Assembly (NCBI GenBank): GCA_028276475.1
Contig: JAPYWH010000009.1
Location: forward strand, 1 to 50,884
Length of the DNA stretch: 50,884 nucleotides
Direction: 5' to 3'
Source: Thermocrinis sp.
Lineage (GTDB): Bacteria > Aquificota > Aquificia > Aquificales > Aquificaceae
Below, one piece after another: positions 31,036 to 39,976 of this stretch. A program made the position numbers and the translations under genes. Positions within the stretch are counted from its first letter, which is position 1. Every line of letters starts with the position of its first letter. The notes under the pieces are model-generated. The model searched no databases, was not told the DNA's origin, and saw only the letters and a program-made list of their open reading frames with translations.

Positions 31036-32028
31036 ATGCGTGTAGCCATAGTTGGTGCGACGGGTGAAGTGGGAAGGACCTTTTTAAAGGTGCTCGAAGA
31101 AAGAGAATTTCCAGTGGATGAGCTTTACCTTTACGCCTCCGAAAAATCGGAGGGCACCGAGCTAACCTTTAGGGGTGAGAAGTTCAAAGTAAGGGCGCTA
31201 AACAAAGAGACCTCCTTTAGAGGCATAGACATAGCCCTCTTTTCGGCGGGTTCTGCGGTGAGCAAAGAGTACGCTCCTCGTTTTGTCAAGGATGGTGCGG
31301 TGGTTATAGATAACTCTTCCGCCTGGAGGTTAGACCCAGATGTGCCACTGGTTGTGCCGGAGGTAAACCCAGAGGATGTGGAAAACCACAAGGGCATAAT
31401 TGCCAATCCCAACTGCTCTACCATACAGATGGTGGTAGCCCTAAAGCCCATCTACGACGCGGTGGGAATTTCTGCCATAGTGGTGGCAACCTATCAGTCG
31501 GTCTCCGGTGCGGGTGCCAAAGCAATAAGAGAGCTGGAAGAGCAAACAAGGGCTTGGTGCCAAGATAAACAGATGGAGGTCAAAAACCTCCCACGCAGGA
31601 TCGCCTTCAATGTGATCCCACAGATAGATGTATTCACAGAAAACGGATACACCAAGGAAGAGATGAAGATGGTGAACGAGACAAGGAAAATAATGCACGA
31701 CCCAAACATAAAGGTAAGCGCCACCACAGTGAGGGTTCCCGTCTTTTACGGACACTCGGAGGCAATTTCTGTAAAGCTAAACCGTCCGCTGGAGCCAGAG
31801 TCTGCAATGGAGCTTTTAAGAAAGGCAAAGGGTGTGGTGCTGGTGGAAGAAGGTTATCCCACTCCAATAGATGTGGCGGGCAGGGATGAGGTCTTTGTGG
31901 GCAGGATAAGGAAGGACTTGGTTTTTGAGCCAGGGCTTTCTATGTGGGTGGTAGCGGACAACATAAGAAAGGGTGCGGCCACCAACGCAGTGCAAATAGC
32001 GGAGCTTTTGATCCATGCTAAGGCTTAA
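31036..32028 (+). CDS. asd: Aspartate-semialdehyde dehydrogenase
   Basis: Reduces aspartyl phosphate to aspartate semialdehyde, the branch point for Lys/diaminopimelate, Thr and Met. NADP-binding GATGEVGR at residues 7-14, catalytic Cys127 in NPNCSTIQM, and [13 protein letters not shown] and the His motif GHSEAISV. Length 330 aa. ATG 31036 is supported by the -10 box 9 nt upstream; another ATG at 31031 is out of frame. It overlaps the next gene by 14 nt. Confidence 0.95.
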   Translation: MRVAIVGATGEVGRTFLKVLEEREFPVDELYLYASEKSEGTELTFRGEKFKVRALNKETSFRGIDIALFSAGSAVSKEYAPRFVKDGAVVIDNSSAWRLDPDVPLVVPEVNPEDVENHKGIIANPNCSTIQMVVALKPIYDAVGISAIVVATYQSVSGAGAKAIRELEEQTRAWCQDKQMEVKNLPRRIAFNVIPQIDVFTENGYTKEEMKMVNETRKIMHDPNIKVSATTVRVPVFYGHSEAISVKLNRPLEPESAMELLRKAKGVVLVEEGYPTPIDVAGRDEVFVGRIRKDLVFEPGLSMWVVADNIRKGAATNAVQIAELLIHAKA

Positions 32029-32431
32029 AAATTCTGCCCTTCAGAAGATGCTCCTCCAAGCGGAGAGGGATTATCCCTACGAAACCTGCGGACTATTGCT
32101 GGGCAAATTCCAACAGGATGTGCGCATAGTCTTTGGTGCTTACGAAACACCCAACGCATATCCAGAGAGAAAAAACGATAGATACCAAATAGACCCAAAG
32201 GATTACCTTAAGGCAGAACAAAAGGCTAAGGAGTTTGGGCTTGAGATTGTGGGAGTATATCACTCCCACCCAGACCATCCAGACAGACCCTCTGAATTTG
32301 ACAGGGAAAGGGCATTTGAGGGTTTTTCTTACATAATACTGTCTGTTAGCAAGGGTAAGGTGGTGTCTTATAGAAGTTGGGAGTTGGTAGATGGAGAGTT
32401 CAGAGAGGAACCCATTGACATATTCGGATGA
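32015..32431 (+). CDS. JAMM/MPN+ metallopeptidase (M67 family, Mec/HcyD-like)
   Basis: Zinc isopeptidase fold: catalytic Glu23 in YETCGLLLG, and the zinc motif His83-x-His85 followed by Ser93 and Asp96 (HSHPDHPDRPSEFD). All JAMM residues are present. Bacterial members remove amino acids or cargo from ubiquitin-like sulfur carriers (CysO in Mycobacterium, HcyS in Wolinella). At 138 aa it is the bare domain. A sulfur carrier with a non-exposed Gly-Gly is in the same window (50352-50630). The gene overlaps asd by 14 nt and hisIE by 41 nt. Confidence 0.88.
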   Translation: MLRLKNSALQKMLLQAERDYPYETCGLLLGKFQQDVRIVFGAYETPNAYPERKNDRYQIDPKDYLKAEQKAKEFGLEIVGVYHSHPDHPDRPSEFDRERAFEGFSYIILSVSKGKVVSYRSWELVDGEFREEPIDIFG

Positions 32432-33056
32432 GCTTATAAAAAACCTTAGGTGGAACCAAGAGGGGCTACTGCCCGTAATAGCCCAAGATTACAGGACAGG
32501 TGAAATAAGGATGTTCGCCTGGGCTAACCAACAGGCACTCCAGCTTACCTTGGAAACGGGCTATGCACATTATTATTCCCGCTCAAGGGGGGAGATATGG
32601 AAAAAGGGAGAGACCTCTGGAGAGCTTCAAAAGGTTATAGAAGTCCGCGTTGATTGCGACGAAGATGTCCTGCTTTACATAGTTGAACAAAGCCTAAACA
32701 GGGCATGCCACACGGGAGAAAGAAACTGCTTTTTTAGAAACATCCAAGGGAACAAAAAGCTCAAACCCTTGCCCTTTGAAACACCAAGCAGGTTGGAGGA
32801 GGTTATAAAGGATAGGCTTACCCAAAAGCCTGAAAATTCTTACACCGTCAGGCTATTTTTGGAAGGGGAAGACAGGGTTCTGCAAAAGTTTGGCGAGGAA
32901 GCCATAGAAACCCTCATAGCCCTCAAAAACTCCCAAAAGGATCAGATCATCCTTGAGACCGCAGACCTTTTGTATTCCCTGATCCTTTCCCTTGTGGTAA
33001 AGGGTGTTGCGTGGCAGGAAATTATGGAGGAGCTTGCAAAAAGGTTCAAGGAATGA
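32391..33056 (+). CDS. hisIE: Bifunctional phosphoribosyl-AMP cyclohydrolase / phosphoribosyl-ATP pyrophosphatase
   Basis: Steps 2 and 3 of histidine synthesis in one chain. The HisI domain covers residues 1-115 (LLPVIAQDYRTGEIRMFAWAN, WKKGETSG at 70-77, then VDCDEDVLLYIVEQ with CHTG). The HisE domain follows from about 125 (YTVRLFLEGEDRVLQKFGEEAIETLIA). Length 221 aa. ATG 32391 has GGGAG 7 nt upstream; a TTG at 32415 with GAGAGG also fits and would reduce the overlap with the JAMM gene. Confidence 0.95.
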   Translation: MESSERNPLTYSDELIKNLRWNQEGLLPVIAQDYRTGEIRMFAWANQQALQLTLETGYAHYYSRSRGEIWKKGETSGELQKVIEVRVDCDEDVLLYIVEQSLNRACHTGERNCFFRNIQGNKKLKPLPFETPSRLEEVIKDRLTQKPENSYTVRLFLEGEDRVLQKFGEEAIETLIALKNSQKDQIILETADLLYSLILSLVVKGVAWQEIMEELAKRFKE

Positions 33057-33062
33057 TAGAAT
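33034..33062 (+). promoter_or_regulatory. Promoter of rpsF operon (TTGCAA-17-TAGAAT)
   Basis: TTGCAA (33034-33039) and TAGAAT (33057-33062) with a 17-bp spacer, both overlapping the end of hisIE. The predicted start is near 33069, which gives a leader of about 50 nt. Confidence 0.5.
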
Positions 33063-33073
33063 GTTTTTACCTC

Positions 33074-33096
33074 GTTCTCACCCAAGGGGTGAGGAC
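33074..33096 (+). ncRNA. 10-bp hairpin in the rpsF leader (possible S6/S18 autoregulatory element)
   Basis: GTTCTCACCC and GGGTGAGGAC pair (9 Watson-Crick pairs and one G-U) around an AAG loop. It lies 26 nt before the rpsF start and about 5 nt after the predicted transcription start. No T-tract follows, so it is not an intrinsic terminator. Leaders of rpsF operons in many bacteria bind the S6:S18 complex; the conserved CCG bulge of that motif is not evident, so the assignment is tentative. Confidence 0.45.
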
Positions 33097-33121
33097 CTAA
33101 ACTTAGCCCAGGAGGTAGAAG

Positions 33122-33460
33122 ATGGCAAAGAGATATTATGAGACCATAAGGCATTACGAAAGCGTAGTGGTCTTAAAGCCCACCCTCTCAGAAGAAGAGG
33201 TAAGCAGAAGGGTCCAGGAGGTCAAAGACTTTATAACCAAAAAGGGTGGTGAGGTTTTGCAGGTGTTAGATTGGGGGCTGAAGCCTCTCGCTTACAGGAT
33301 CAACAACTTTACCCACGGCAGATATTTCATCATTGAAATAAGGTCCGAAAACACCGATCTGCCCAACGAGCTGGATTTTTACTACAAGATCAATGAGGAT
33401 GTTATAAGGTGGCTCAACATCCAGCAAAAAGTAAAAAAGGAGGTAAGCCATGCTCAATAA
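33122..33460 (+). CDS. rpsF: Ribosomal protein S6
   Basis: Small-subunit protein that binds 16S rRNA with S18. Sequence start RYYETIRHYESVVVLKPTLSEEEV and the RINNFTHGRYFIIEI strand are characteristic. Length 112 aa. Strong Shine-Dalgarno AGGAGG precedes the ATG. First gene of rpsF-ssb-rpsR-rplI, an operon order conserved in most bacteria. Confidence 0.95.
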   Translation: MAKRYYETIRHYESVVVLKPTLSEEEVSRRVQEVKDFITKKGGEVLQVLDWGLKPLAYRINNFTHGRYFIIEIRSENTDLPNELDFYYKINEDVIRWLNIQQKVKKEVSHAQ

Positions 33461-33872
33461 AGTGTTGATCATCGGAAACTTGGTGAGGGACCCTACCATA
33501 AACTATCTTCCTTCCGGAATGCAGGTGGTGGAGTTTTCCATAGCATACAACAGAAGGTTTAGGGTCAATGAGGAATGGAGAGAAGAGACCCATTATTTTG
33601 ATGTTAGGGCTTATGGCAGGCTGGCGGAAGATTTGGGCACAAGGCTCTCCAAGGGCTACACTGTAGTGATAGAGGGGAGCCTCCGTCAGGAACGCTGGGT
33701 TAACAAAGAAGGCAGGACCCAGAGCAGGGTAAGGATAGTAGCCAGTGCGGTCAGGATCATAAGAAAGCCAAGGGCAGAAGGACCTATAGAGGAGGAGGTC
33801 CTGCCGGAAGATACGGAAGTGGGCTTTGAAGAAAAGCCCTTTTCCTCAGAGGAGGATGAACTACCCTTTTAA
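33450..33872 (+). CDS. ssb: Single-stranded DNA-binding protein
   Basis: OB-fold protein of replication and repair. MLNKVLIIGNLVRDPTINYLPSG start, VVEFSIAYNRRF, and EGSLRQERWVNKEGRTQSRVRIVA typify SSB. The acidic tail ends EEDELPF, the partner-binding tip (D-x-x-P-F type). Length 140 aa. Overlaps the end of rpsF by 11 nt; AAGGAGG upstream. Confidence 0.95.
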   Translation: MLNKVLIIGNLVRDPTINYLPSGMQVVEFSIAYNRRFRVNEEWREETHYFDVRAYGRLAEDLGTRLSKGYTVVIEGSLRQERWVNKEGRTQSRVRIVASAVRIIRKPRAEGPIEEEVLPEDTEVGFEEKPFSSEEDELPF

Positions 33873-33884
33873 GGAGGTTGAAAA

Positions 33885-34103
33885 ATGGAGATAAAAAAAG
33901 GTGCAAAAAAGAGCTGTTATTTCTGTGATAGGGGTAAGGAACCTTCTTACAAGGATTATGAAGAATTGGCAAGGTTCATATCTGAAAGGGGCAAGATCAT
34001 AGGCAGAAGGCAAACGGGTGTATGCTTTAAGCATCAGCGGATTTTGGCAAGGGAGATAAAGAGGGCAAGACAATTGGCGCTACTACCCTATCTCATAACC
34101 TGA
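33885..34103 (+). CDS. rpsR: Ribosomal protein S18
   Basis: Small-subunit protein partner of S6. [30 protein letters not shown] and [26 protein letters not shown] are S18 hallmarks. It keeps a Cys-x-x-Cys-type N-terminus, a zinc-binding variant common in thermophiles. Length 72 aa. AAGGAGG stands 6 nt before the start. Confidence 0.95.
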   Translation: MEIKKGAKKSCYFCDRGKEPSYKDYEELARFISERGKIIGRRQTGVCFKHQRILAREIKRARQLALLPYLIT

Positions 34104-34115
34104 GGAGGTGAGAGC

Positions 34116-34562
34116 ATGAAGGTGGTGCTCATTAAAGAACTTGAAGGTTATGGCACTGTGGGGTCGGTGATAAATGTAAAAGATGGCTTTGCCAGAAACT
34201 ACCTTATACCGAGGGGTATAGCCCTCCCTGCCACCGAGTCCAACCTAAGGCACGTTCAAAGCATACTCTCTCAAAAGCAAAGAAAGCTACAGAAGGAAAA
34301 AGAAAAAGCCCTCGCCTTGGCAAAGAAGTTGGAAGGTTTGGTGTTGGAGATCAAGCATCAGGTGGGCGAAAAGGGAAAACTTTATGGCTCAGTTACCAGT
34401 GCGGAGATCGCCAAAGCTTTGACAGAAAAGGGAATTGAAATAGACAGGAGAAAGATCGCCCTTGCCAAACCTATAAGGGATGTGGGCATACATACAGTGT
34501 CCATAAAGCTACATCCCGAGGTGGAAGTTCAAATAAAAGTGGATGTGCAACCTCAAGAGTAG
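34116..34562 (+). CDS. rplI: Ribosomal protein L9
   Basis: Large-subunit protein: MKVVLIKELEGYGTVGSVINVKDGFARNYLIPRGIA is the N-terminal 23S-binding domain, followed by the long connecting helix (KQRKLQKEKEKALALAKKLEGL) and the C-terminal domain ending EVQIKVDVQPQE. Length 148 aa. GAGGAGG Shine-Dalgarno. Last gene of the S6 operon. Confidence 0.95.
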   Translation: MKVVLIKELEGYGTVGSVINVKDGFARNYLIPRGIALPATESNLRHVQSILSQKQRKLQKEKEKALALAKKLEGLVLEIKHQVGEKGKLYGSVTSAEIAKALTEKGIEIDRRKIALAKPIRDVGIHTVSIKLHPEVEVQIKVDVQPQE

Positions 34563-34566
34563 GTGT

Positions 34567-34572
34567 TATATT
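34567..34572 (+). promoter_or_regulatory. Candidate -10 box of ccsB
   Basis: TATATT between the rplI stop and ATG 34583, 10 nt before the ATG. The gap holds little else (a weak AAGG). ccsB may thus be transcribed both from here and by read-through from rplI. Confidence 0.35.
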
Positions 34573-34582
34573 TATTAAGGCT

Positions 34583-35503
34583 ATGAGAGAAGTTTCTTTA
34601 AAAAGCGGTAGGTCTTTTGTCCCTCAGGGCTGGTTAATTCCAAGCCTTGGGCTCTTGCTCTCTTTGATTTTTGCAACCTTGCCATACGATAATGTATTTT
34701 GGTATAAATCCGCCACGCTGGCATACGGGCTTTCAGCCATTTCTTACCTTGCCTTTTTCTTCCTAAGAGAGCGCCTTATTGGTAATGTGGCTACCGGCAT
34801 ACTCTTTTTGGGTCTTTTGCTAAATCTAACCGGCATGATCCGAAGGGGTTGGCAAACCTATGAGATGGGTGCCTTTCATCCGCCGTGGTCTAATCTCTTT
34901 GAAGCCCTCACCTTTTGGAGCTTTATTGCGGGAGTGATATACCTGCTACTGGAAAGAAGATATGGTGTGAAACTGTTGGGTGCTCTTATAACTCCGGTTA
35001 TCTTTGGTCTTTCCCTCTTTGCTATAACAAAGGCAAACGCGGAAATAACGCCCTTGATGCCAGCGTTAAGAAGCTACTGGCTATACATCCATGTTATAAC
35101 TGCCTTTGTGGGCTACGCGGGTTTTACCGTAGCCTTTGGGGGTGCAGTCCTCTATCTTTTGAAGGCTAAATACAACCTTAGCTTTTTACCATCATTGGAA
35201 GTTTTAGACGAGCTCTCCTATAAGTCTGTGGTGGTCGTTTTCCCTATATGGACAGCGTCTATAATCTTGGGGGCTGCTTGGGCTAACGAAGCTTGGGGTG
35301 GATACTGGAGCTGGGACCCAAAGGAGGTTTGGTCTTTGATAGTATGGCTCTTCTTTGGGGCATACCTTCATGCAAGACAGATGCTGGGTTGGAGGGGTAC
35401 CAAAACTGCCTGGATGCTCGTCTTTGGGTTTATAACCGTTCTGATATGCTTCTTTGCCATTAATCTATTCTTCCCTGGGCTTCACAGCTACGCCACCGAT
35501 TAA
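34583..35503 (+). CDS. ccsB: Cytochrome c biogenesis protein CcsA/CcsB (ResC) family
   Basis: Heme handling protein of system II cytochrome c maturation. About eight transmembrane helices over 306 aa. The tryptophan-rich heme motif WGGYWSWDPKEVWSLIVWL is in the last third, and conserved histidines flank it (YIHVITAFVGY, and the His after FFGAYLHARQ; LHSYATD at the end). The ResB partner is not in the window. The gene ends 4 nt inside the convergent EAL-HDOD gene. Confidence 0.9.
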   Translation: MREVSLKSGRSFVPQGWLIPSLGLLLSLIFATLPYDNVFWYKSATLAYGLSAISYLAFFFLRERLIGNVATGILFLGLLLNLTGMIRRGWQTYEMGAFHPPWSNLFEALTFWSFIAGVIYLLLERRYGVKLLGALITPVIFGLSLFAITKANAEITPLMPALRSYWLYIHVITAFVGYAGFTVAFGGAVLYLLKAKYNLSFLPSLEVLDELSYKSVVVVFPIWTASIILGAAWANEAWGGYWSWDPKEVWSLIVWLFFGAYLHARQMLGWRGTKTAWMLVFGFITVLICFFAINLFFPGLHSYATD

Positions 35504-36723
35504 GTGAGCTCTTGGGTAATTGCCATCGATTCCTTTTTTGCACTTTCAATAATGGATTTTACTACATCGGGGCTCGTTTTCAGTATCTTTGCGATCTTTT
35601 CCAAGACCTCAGGATTTTGGGTGTCCTCCAATAGTTCTACCAAAGATAAGATAAAACTCAACCCATTGGGCTTTTTCTCAAAGGCTTCCAGAATATCTTT
35701 GTCCAAACCCAGCTCAAGGGCTAAATTCTCAGGCCTTTGCCCAAAGATCTCCTGGGAGAGGGAAAAGAGACCTGCGGTATGAGCTTTTGCCTTTAAATCG
35801 GGCGAGTATAGCTCTGAGAGCTTTTCCGCTAAACAAGCCCTGTAAAGGGCTCTTTCCCAATACTTTCTCTCGTCCCCCTTTGCGAACATCTCAGAAAGGG
35901 CAAGCACTATGGCAAACTTAATTAGGTTATCAAAACCCAGATAGGCAACAGCCTCTTCCAAACTGCTTATCTTTTTGATCCTTGGAAAAAGGGCAGAGTT
36001 AGCAAACTTCAAGAGTTTATACGCCGCACCCACATCCCTTTCAAGAACGCTTACTATCTGCTTCATATCACCCTCTGTCAGGGCTTTGTAAAGCTTTAAT
36101 AAAGTTCCTTTAAAGTAAGAAATTGTTCGTGTATCCTTTACGAGAGTAGGTGGCGAAAGATAGAAACCTTGAAAATAGTCAAAGCCATACTCCTTTGCCC
36201 TTTTATAATCTTCCTCTGTTTCTATGTTCTTTGCTATTACGCTTTTTTTCAAGCTCTTTACTATAGCTATAACCTCTTTTAGCTCATCCAAATCGTAGGG
36301 ACTGTTTTTAATGTCTATCTTTACAAAATGAGTTTTGCTTAGCAACGGTAGATAATCTATCCTCTCAAAGCCAAAGTCATCTATGCAGAATTTGAAACCT
36401 CTTTTTAGTAAAAGTTCTATGGCATTATAGGTTTGGGTAGTAATGTTTTTGTTTTCCACAAGCTCTATGCCTACATATTCTGGAGAGAGAAGGTCAAACA
36501 TAGAAGCCTCTAAAAATATAGCTGGAACATTAACGAAGACAACCTTCCCTTCACCAACCCTGTAAGCACCCAACTCTACAAGCACATCTACTGTTATGGT
36601 AGTAGCTTTTAGGGGATCAATGTTTTTCGGATATTTACCGGTAGTGGCATCCTGAACAAAAACTTCCCAAAAGGCTACATTCCCCCTCTTGTCATAGATT
36701 GCCTGTTTCCTCAAAACATGCAT
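35500..36723 (-). CDS. EAL-HDOD signalling protein (degenerate EAL)
   Basis: N-terminal EAL-like domain (about 1-195) followed by an HDOD domain (about 200-400: RDVGAAYKLLKFANSALFP, then ISSLEEAVAYLGF). The EAL motif itself is EVF (FWEVFVQ), and further metal ligands are altered, so cyclic-di-GMP hydrolysis is unlikely; a binding or scaffold role is more likely. The start at ATG 36723 is chosen because TATAAT lies 6 nt upstream on the minus strand; the six residues of a longer TTG start (MGYNSN) would be the promoter itself. Convergent with ccsB. Confidence 0.85.
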   Translation of the reverse strand: MHVLRKQAIYDKRGNVAFWEVFVQDATTGKYPKNIDPLKATTITVDVLVELGAYRVGEGKVVFVNVPAIFLEASMFDLLSPEYVGIELVENKNITTQTYNAIELLLKRGFKFCIDDFGFERIDYLPLLSKTHFVKIDIKNSPYDLDELKEVIAIVKSLKKSVIAKNIETEEDYKRAKEYGFDYFQGFYLSPPTLVKDTRTISYFKGTLLKLYKALTEGDMKQIVSVLERDVGAAYKLLKFANSALFPRIKKISSLEEAVAYLGFDNLIKFAIVLALSEMFAKGDERKYWERALYRACLAEKLSELYSPDLKAKAHTAGLFSLSQEIFGQRPENLALELGLDKDILEAFEKKPNGLSFILSLVELLEDTQNPEVLEKIAKILKTSPDVVKSIIESAKKESMAITQELT

Positions 36724-36729
36724 ATTAGA

Positions 36730-36735
36730 ATTATA
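36730..36735 (-). promoter_or_regulatory. -10 box of EAL-HDOD gene (leaderless-type)
   Basis: Perfect TATAAT on the minus strand, 6 nt before ATG 36723. It lies just after the stop of the upstream RND gene, so this gene can be transcribed separately from the efflux operon. Confidence 0.5.
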
Positions 36736-36746
36736 ACCCAAAATTT

Positions 36747-39700
36747 TTAGAATAGTTCCCTATAAACTTCGTCTTTCGAAGGCTTTTCTTTCTGTGTCTT
36801 TAACTTAGAGGCGTAATACATAAGGGGTATGAGGACCAGAGTTAGAGTGGTGGAACCTATTGTGCCAAAGATCAGAGAAATGGCAAGCCCGTTGAAGATA
36901 GGGTCAAAGATGATCACAAAGGAACCTACTATTATTGCCACCGCGGTGAGAATTATGGGTCTTGTTCTTATAACTCCCGCTTCAACAACAGCCCTGTGGA
37001 GGGGCACACCTTCCTTTATCTTTTCTTCCGCAAAATCTACCAACAGGATGGAGTTTCTGACTATTATACCCGCAAGGGCAATAAAACCTATCATAGATGT
37101 AGCGGTAAAGAAAGCACCCATCAGAAGGTGTCCGGGAATTATACCCACCAAGGTTAAGGGTATAGGTGCCATGATTATGCCCGGGATTTTAAAATCTTTG
37201 AACCAACCCAGGATCAGCACGTACATTACAAAAAGGGCAACAGCAAAGGCAAGCCCAAGGTCCCTGAAGACTTCAAGGGTTATGTGCATTTCACCATCCC
37301 ACTTTACGTATATACCGTCCTCTATAAGAGGCAGGCTCATCCAGAGTTCCTTAGGCGAACCGTAAGGTGTGGAAATAGAGAACACATCCTTTCTAACGTC
37401 AAGAATGCCATAGAAGGGAGCCTCTTCTCTTCCTGCCACATCTCCTATCACATAAACCACTCGCCTTAGGTTCTTGCGGTATATACTTTTGGGTGCGTCC
37501 TGTTCTATGATTTCCACAAGCTCCGACACAGGAACAAGCTTGCCATCTTTGGTGGGAACTTTGAGGGTCTTCAAAAGCTCCAAGCTCCTGTAGTTTTCTT
37601 TCAGTTGAACTATTATGGGTGTATGCTCTGTGTCTGTGTTTTGAAGCAGTCCCACTCGGTAGCCACCAAGCAAGGCGGTTAAAGTATGCACGAACTCCTC
37701 CTTAGACATGCCCACCAGCTTTAGCACATCATCCTTTGCCTTCAGGACGAGCATTTTGTGGGGGCTTTCAAGGTATATGCCCTCGTCGGTTATGGAGGGG
37801 GATTTCTTGAATATATCCAAGACCTGCAAAGCAAACGCCTCTTGGCTCTTTAGGTCAGGACCATAGATTTCCGCTACTATAGGGGAGAGCACAGGAGGAC
37901 CGGGTGGTACTTCCACCACAGCTACATACTTGGCACCGTATTTTTTGGCGATCTCATGAACTGCGGGTCTTATCTTCTTGGCAAAATCGTGGGATTGGTC
38001 CTTTCTTTCCTTCTTATCCACCAGATTCACCTGAATGTCTGCCATGTTGGAGCCTTGCCTTAGGTAGTAATGCCTTACAAGTCCGTTGAAGTTGAAAGGA
38101 GAGGATGTTCCCACATAGATCTGATAGTCTTTAACTATGCTCTGCTTGGCTATGTAGTCCGCTATTGCCTTGGCGGTTTCTAAGGTCTTTTCCTTTGGAG
38201 TTCCTTCGGGCATGTCTATGACGATCTGCAGTTCGCTTTTGTTGTCATAAGGTAGCATCTTAACCACCACCACCTTGGTGATCAAAAGTCCCACAGATAG
38301 TGCCATTAGACCTAAGGTAAAGCCATAGAACATGTATCTTTTTGACTTGCTAACCAGTAGGGGTGCCATAATGCGTGCGTAGAACTTCCAGAACTTGGTT
38401 TGCTTAATGTCCGTCTCGTGATGCTCCTTTTTGTCAAACTGATCCTTCAAAAAGATGTACGCTGCCCAAGGAGTGATTATGAAGGCAACTAAAAGGGAGA
38501 AGAACATAGCAACGGAGGCGTTTATGGGTATGGGTCTCATGTAAGGACCCATCAAACCACTGACAAAAGCCATGGGCATAAGCGCAGCAATGACCGTAAA
38601 GGTTGCCAGTATTGTGGGGTTTCCTACCTCATCCGTTGCCCTGACTATTGCCTCCCTTGGATACTTGGCAAGCTTTAGCTCAAACCATCGGTGTATGTTT
38701 TCCACCACCACTATGGCGTCATCTACCAAAATACCTATGGCAAAGATAAGGGCAAATAGAGTAACCCTGTTTAGGGTAAAGCCAAGAACCTCGCTTATAA
38801 AGAGGGCTATGGCGAGGGTGACGGGCACCGCAATGCCCACCACTATGGCTTCCTTGATACCAAGGGCAACAGCCATTAAAAGGATCACCGAACCCGTTGC
38901 GATGAATAGCTTTTTAAGTAGGTCGTCTGACTTTTCTTTGGCGGTCTTTCCGTAGTTTCTTGTGATGGTTATGTTTAGGTCTTTGGGAAGTTCCTTGCCC
39001 TTTAGGTGTTCAACCAACCCTATAACTTCATTGGCAACATCTATGGCGTTTGTGCCCTTCCTTTTGGCAACTGCGATGGTCACCGCTGGATAAAGCTCTC
39101 CCGTTTTTAAATCCTGACCTTTAGCCGCCGGTCCAAAGCCCATTAGCACATAGTCCTTCACCTCAGAGGGACCATCCACCACATCCGCCACATCTTTCAA
39201 ATAGACGGGTCTTCCACCAAAGACGCCTACCAAGAGGTTTTCCACATCTTTTTTTGACTCAAAGAAAGTACCCGTTCTGACCTTGTATTCATAGTTTTGG
39301 CTCAGAAGGTTTCCGCTCTGCATCTGCACATTGGCAGACCTTAGCACCTGCGCTACATAGAGGGGTGATATTCTGTAGTGTTCCAGTCTTTGTGGGTCCA
39401 GGATGATCCTCACCTCCCTTGGTCTTCCTCCCACAAGGAACACATCCGCCACATTCTGGATCTTCTTTATCTCGTTTTCTATGCTTGCGGCAAGCCTTCT
39501 TAACTCATACCAATCGTAGTTTTTGCTCCAGAGGGTAAGTGTCAGGATAGGTACGTCATCGATGGACTTGGGCTTTATCAGTGGAGGAAGGATTACACCC
39601 GGCGGTGCCAAATCCATGGCGGACATCATTTTGGTGTTTAGGTCCACCAGAGCCTTAACCGGGTCAGTGCCCACGTAGAACCGGGCGGTAACCACCGCCA

Positions 39701-39974
39701 TTCCCTCTCCCGCGTAGGAGTATATGTATTCAATTTCTTTAAGCTCCCAGAGCTTCTTCTCCAATGGTACCACTACCCTTCTTTCCACCTCTTCGGGGGT
39801 TGCTCCCGGGTAGGAGAGCATTATGTCTATCATGGGCACCACTATTTGGGGCTCCTCTTCCTTTGGTGTGGTTACTATGGCAAAGAGCCCAAGGGCTAAG
39901 GAGACCAGTATGAGAACGGGGGTGAGCTTGGAGTCTATGAAATAGTGGGCTAACCTACCGGCGAGTCCATACAT
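36747..39974 (-). CDS. RND-family efflux transporter (AcrB/MdtB type)
   Basis: Inner-membrane proton-driven pump of 1075 aa with the usual 12 helices and two large periplasmic loops. Start AHYFIDSKLTPVLILVSLALGL followed by the loop PKEEEPQIVVPMIDIMLSYPGATPEEVERRV. The proton-relay pair in helix 4 is present (FAIGILVDDAIVVVENIHR). Substrates cannot be inferred; the absence of a histidine-rich region or a methionine cluster gives no metal hint. It follows the membrane fusion protein by 2 nt, forming a TolC-MFP-RND operon. Confidence 0.9.
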   Translation of the reverse strand: MYGLAGRLAHYFIDSKLTPVLILVSLALGLFAIVTTPKEEEPQIVVPMIDIMLSYPGATPEEVERRVVVPLEKKLWELKEIEYIYSYAGEGMAVVTARFYVGTDPVKALVDLNTKMMSAMDLAPPGVILPPLIKPKSIDDVPILTLTLWSKNYDWYELRRLAASIENEIKKIQNVADVFLVGGRPREVRIILDPQRLEHYRISPLYVAQVLRSANVQMQSGNLLSQNYEYKVRTGTFFESKKDVENLLVGVFGGRPVYLKDVADVVDGPSEVKDYVLMGFGPAAKGQDLKTGELYPAVTIAVAKRKGTNAIDVANEVIGLVEHLKGKELPKDLNITITRNYGKTAKEKSDDLLKKLFIATGSVILLMAVALGIKEAIVVGIAVPVTLAIALFISEVLGFTLNRVTLFALIFAIGILVDDAIVVVENIHRWFELKLAKYPREAIVRATDEVGNPTILATFTVIAALMPMAFVSGLMGPYMRPIPINASVAMFFSLLVAFIITPWAAYIFLKDQFDKKEHHETDIKQTKFWKFYARIMAPLLVSKSKRYMFYGFTLGLMALSVGLLITKVVVVKMLPYDNKSELQIVIDMPEGTPKEKTLETAKAIADYIAKQSIVKDYQIYVGTSSPFNFNGLVRHYYLRQGSNMADIQVNLVDKKERKDQSHDFAKKIRPAVHEIAKKYGAKYVAVVEVPPGPPVLSPIVAEIYGPDLKSQEAFALQVLDIFKKSPSITDEGIYLESPHKMLVLKAKDDVLKLVGMSKEEFVHTLTALLGGYRVGLLQNTDTEHTPIIVQLKENYRSLELLKTLKVPTKDGKLVPVSELVEIIEQDAPKSIYRKNLRRVVYVIGDVAGREEAPFYGILDVRKDVFSISTPYGSPKELWMSLPLIEDGIYVKWDGEMHITLEVFRDLGLAFAVALFVMYVLILGWFKDFKIPGIIMAPIPLTLVGIIPGHLLMGAFFTATSMIGFIALAGIIVRNSILLVDFAEEKIKEGVPLHRAVVEAGVIRTRPIILTAVAIIVGSFVIIFDPIFNGLAISLIFGTIGSTTLTLVLIPLMYYASKLKTQKEKPSKDEVYRELF

Positions 39975-39976
39975 TT

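Noticed and set aside
33074-33096. The hairpin as a terminator of hisIE
   Set aside because: No run of T follows it, and it lies downstream of a promoter that points into rpsF.
36829-38955. Several plus-strand frames of 60-178 codons within the RND pump gene and similar frames elsewhere
   Set aside because: They are antisense shadows of real genes: low-complexity, without family matches, start sites or promoter boxes.
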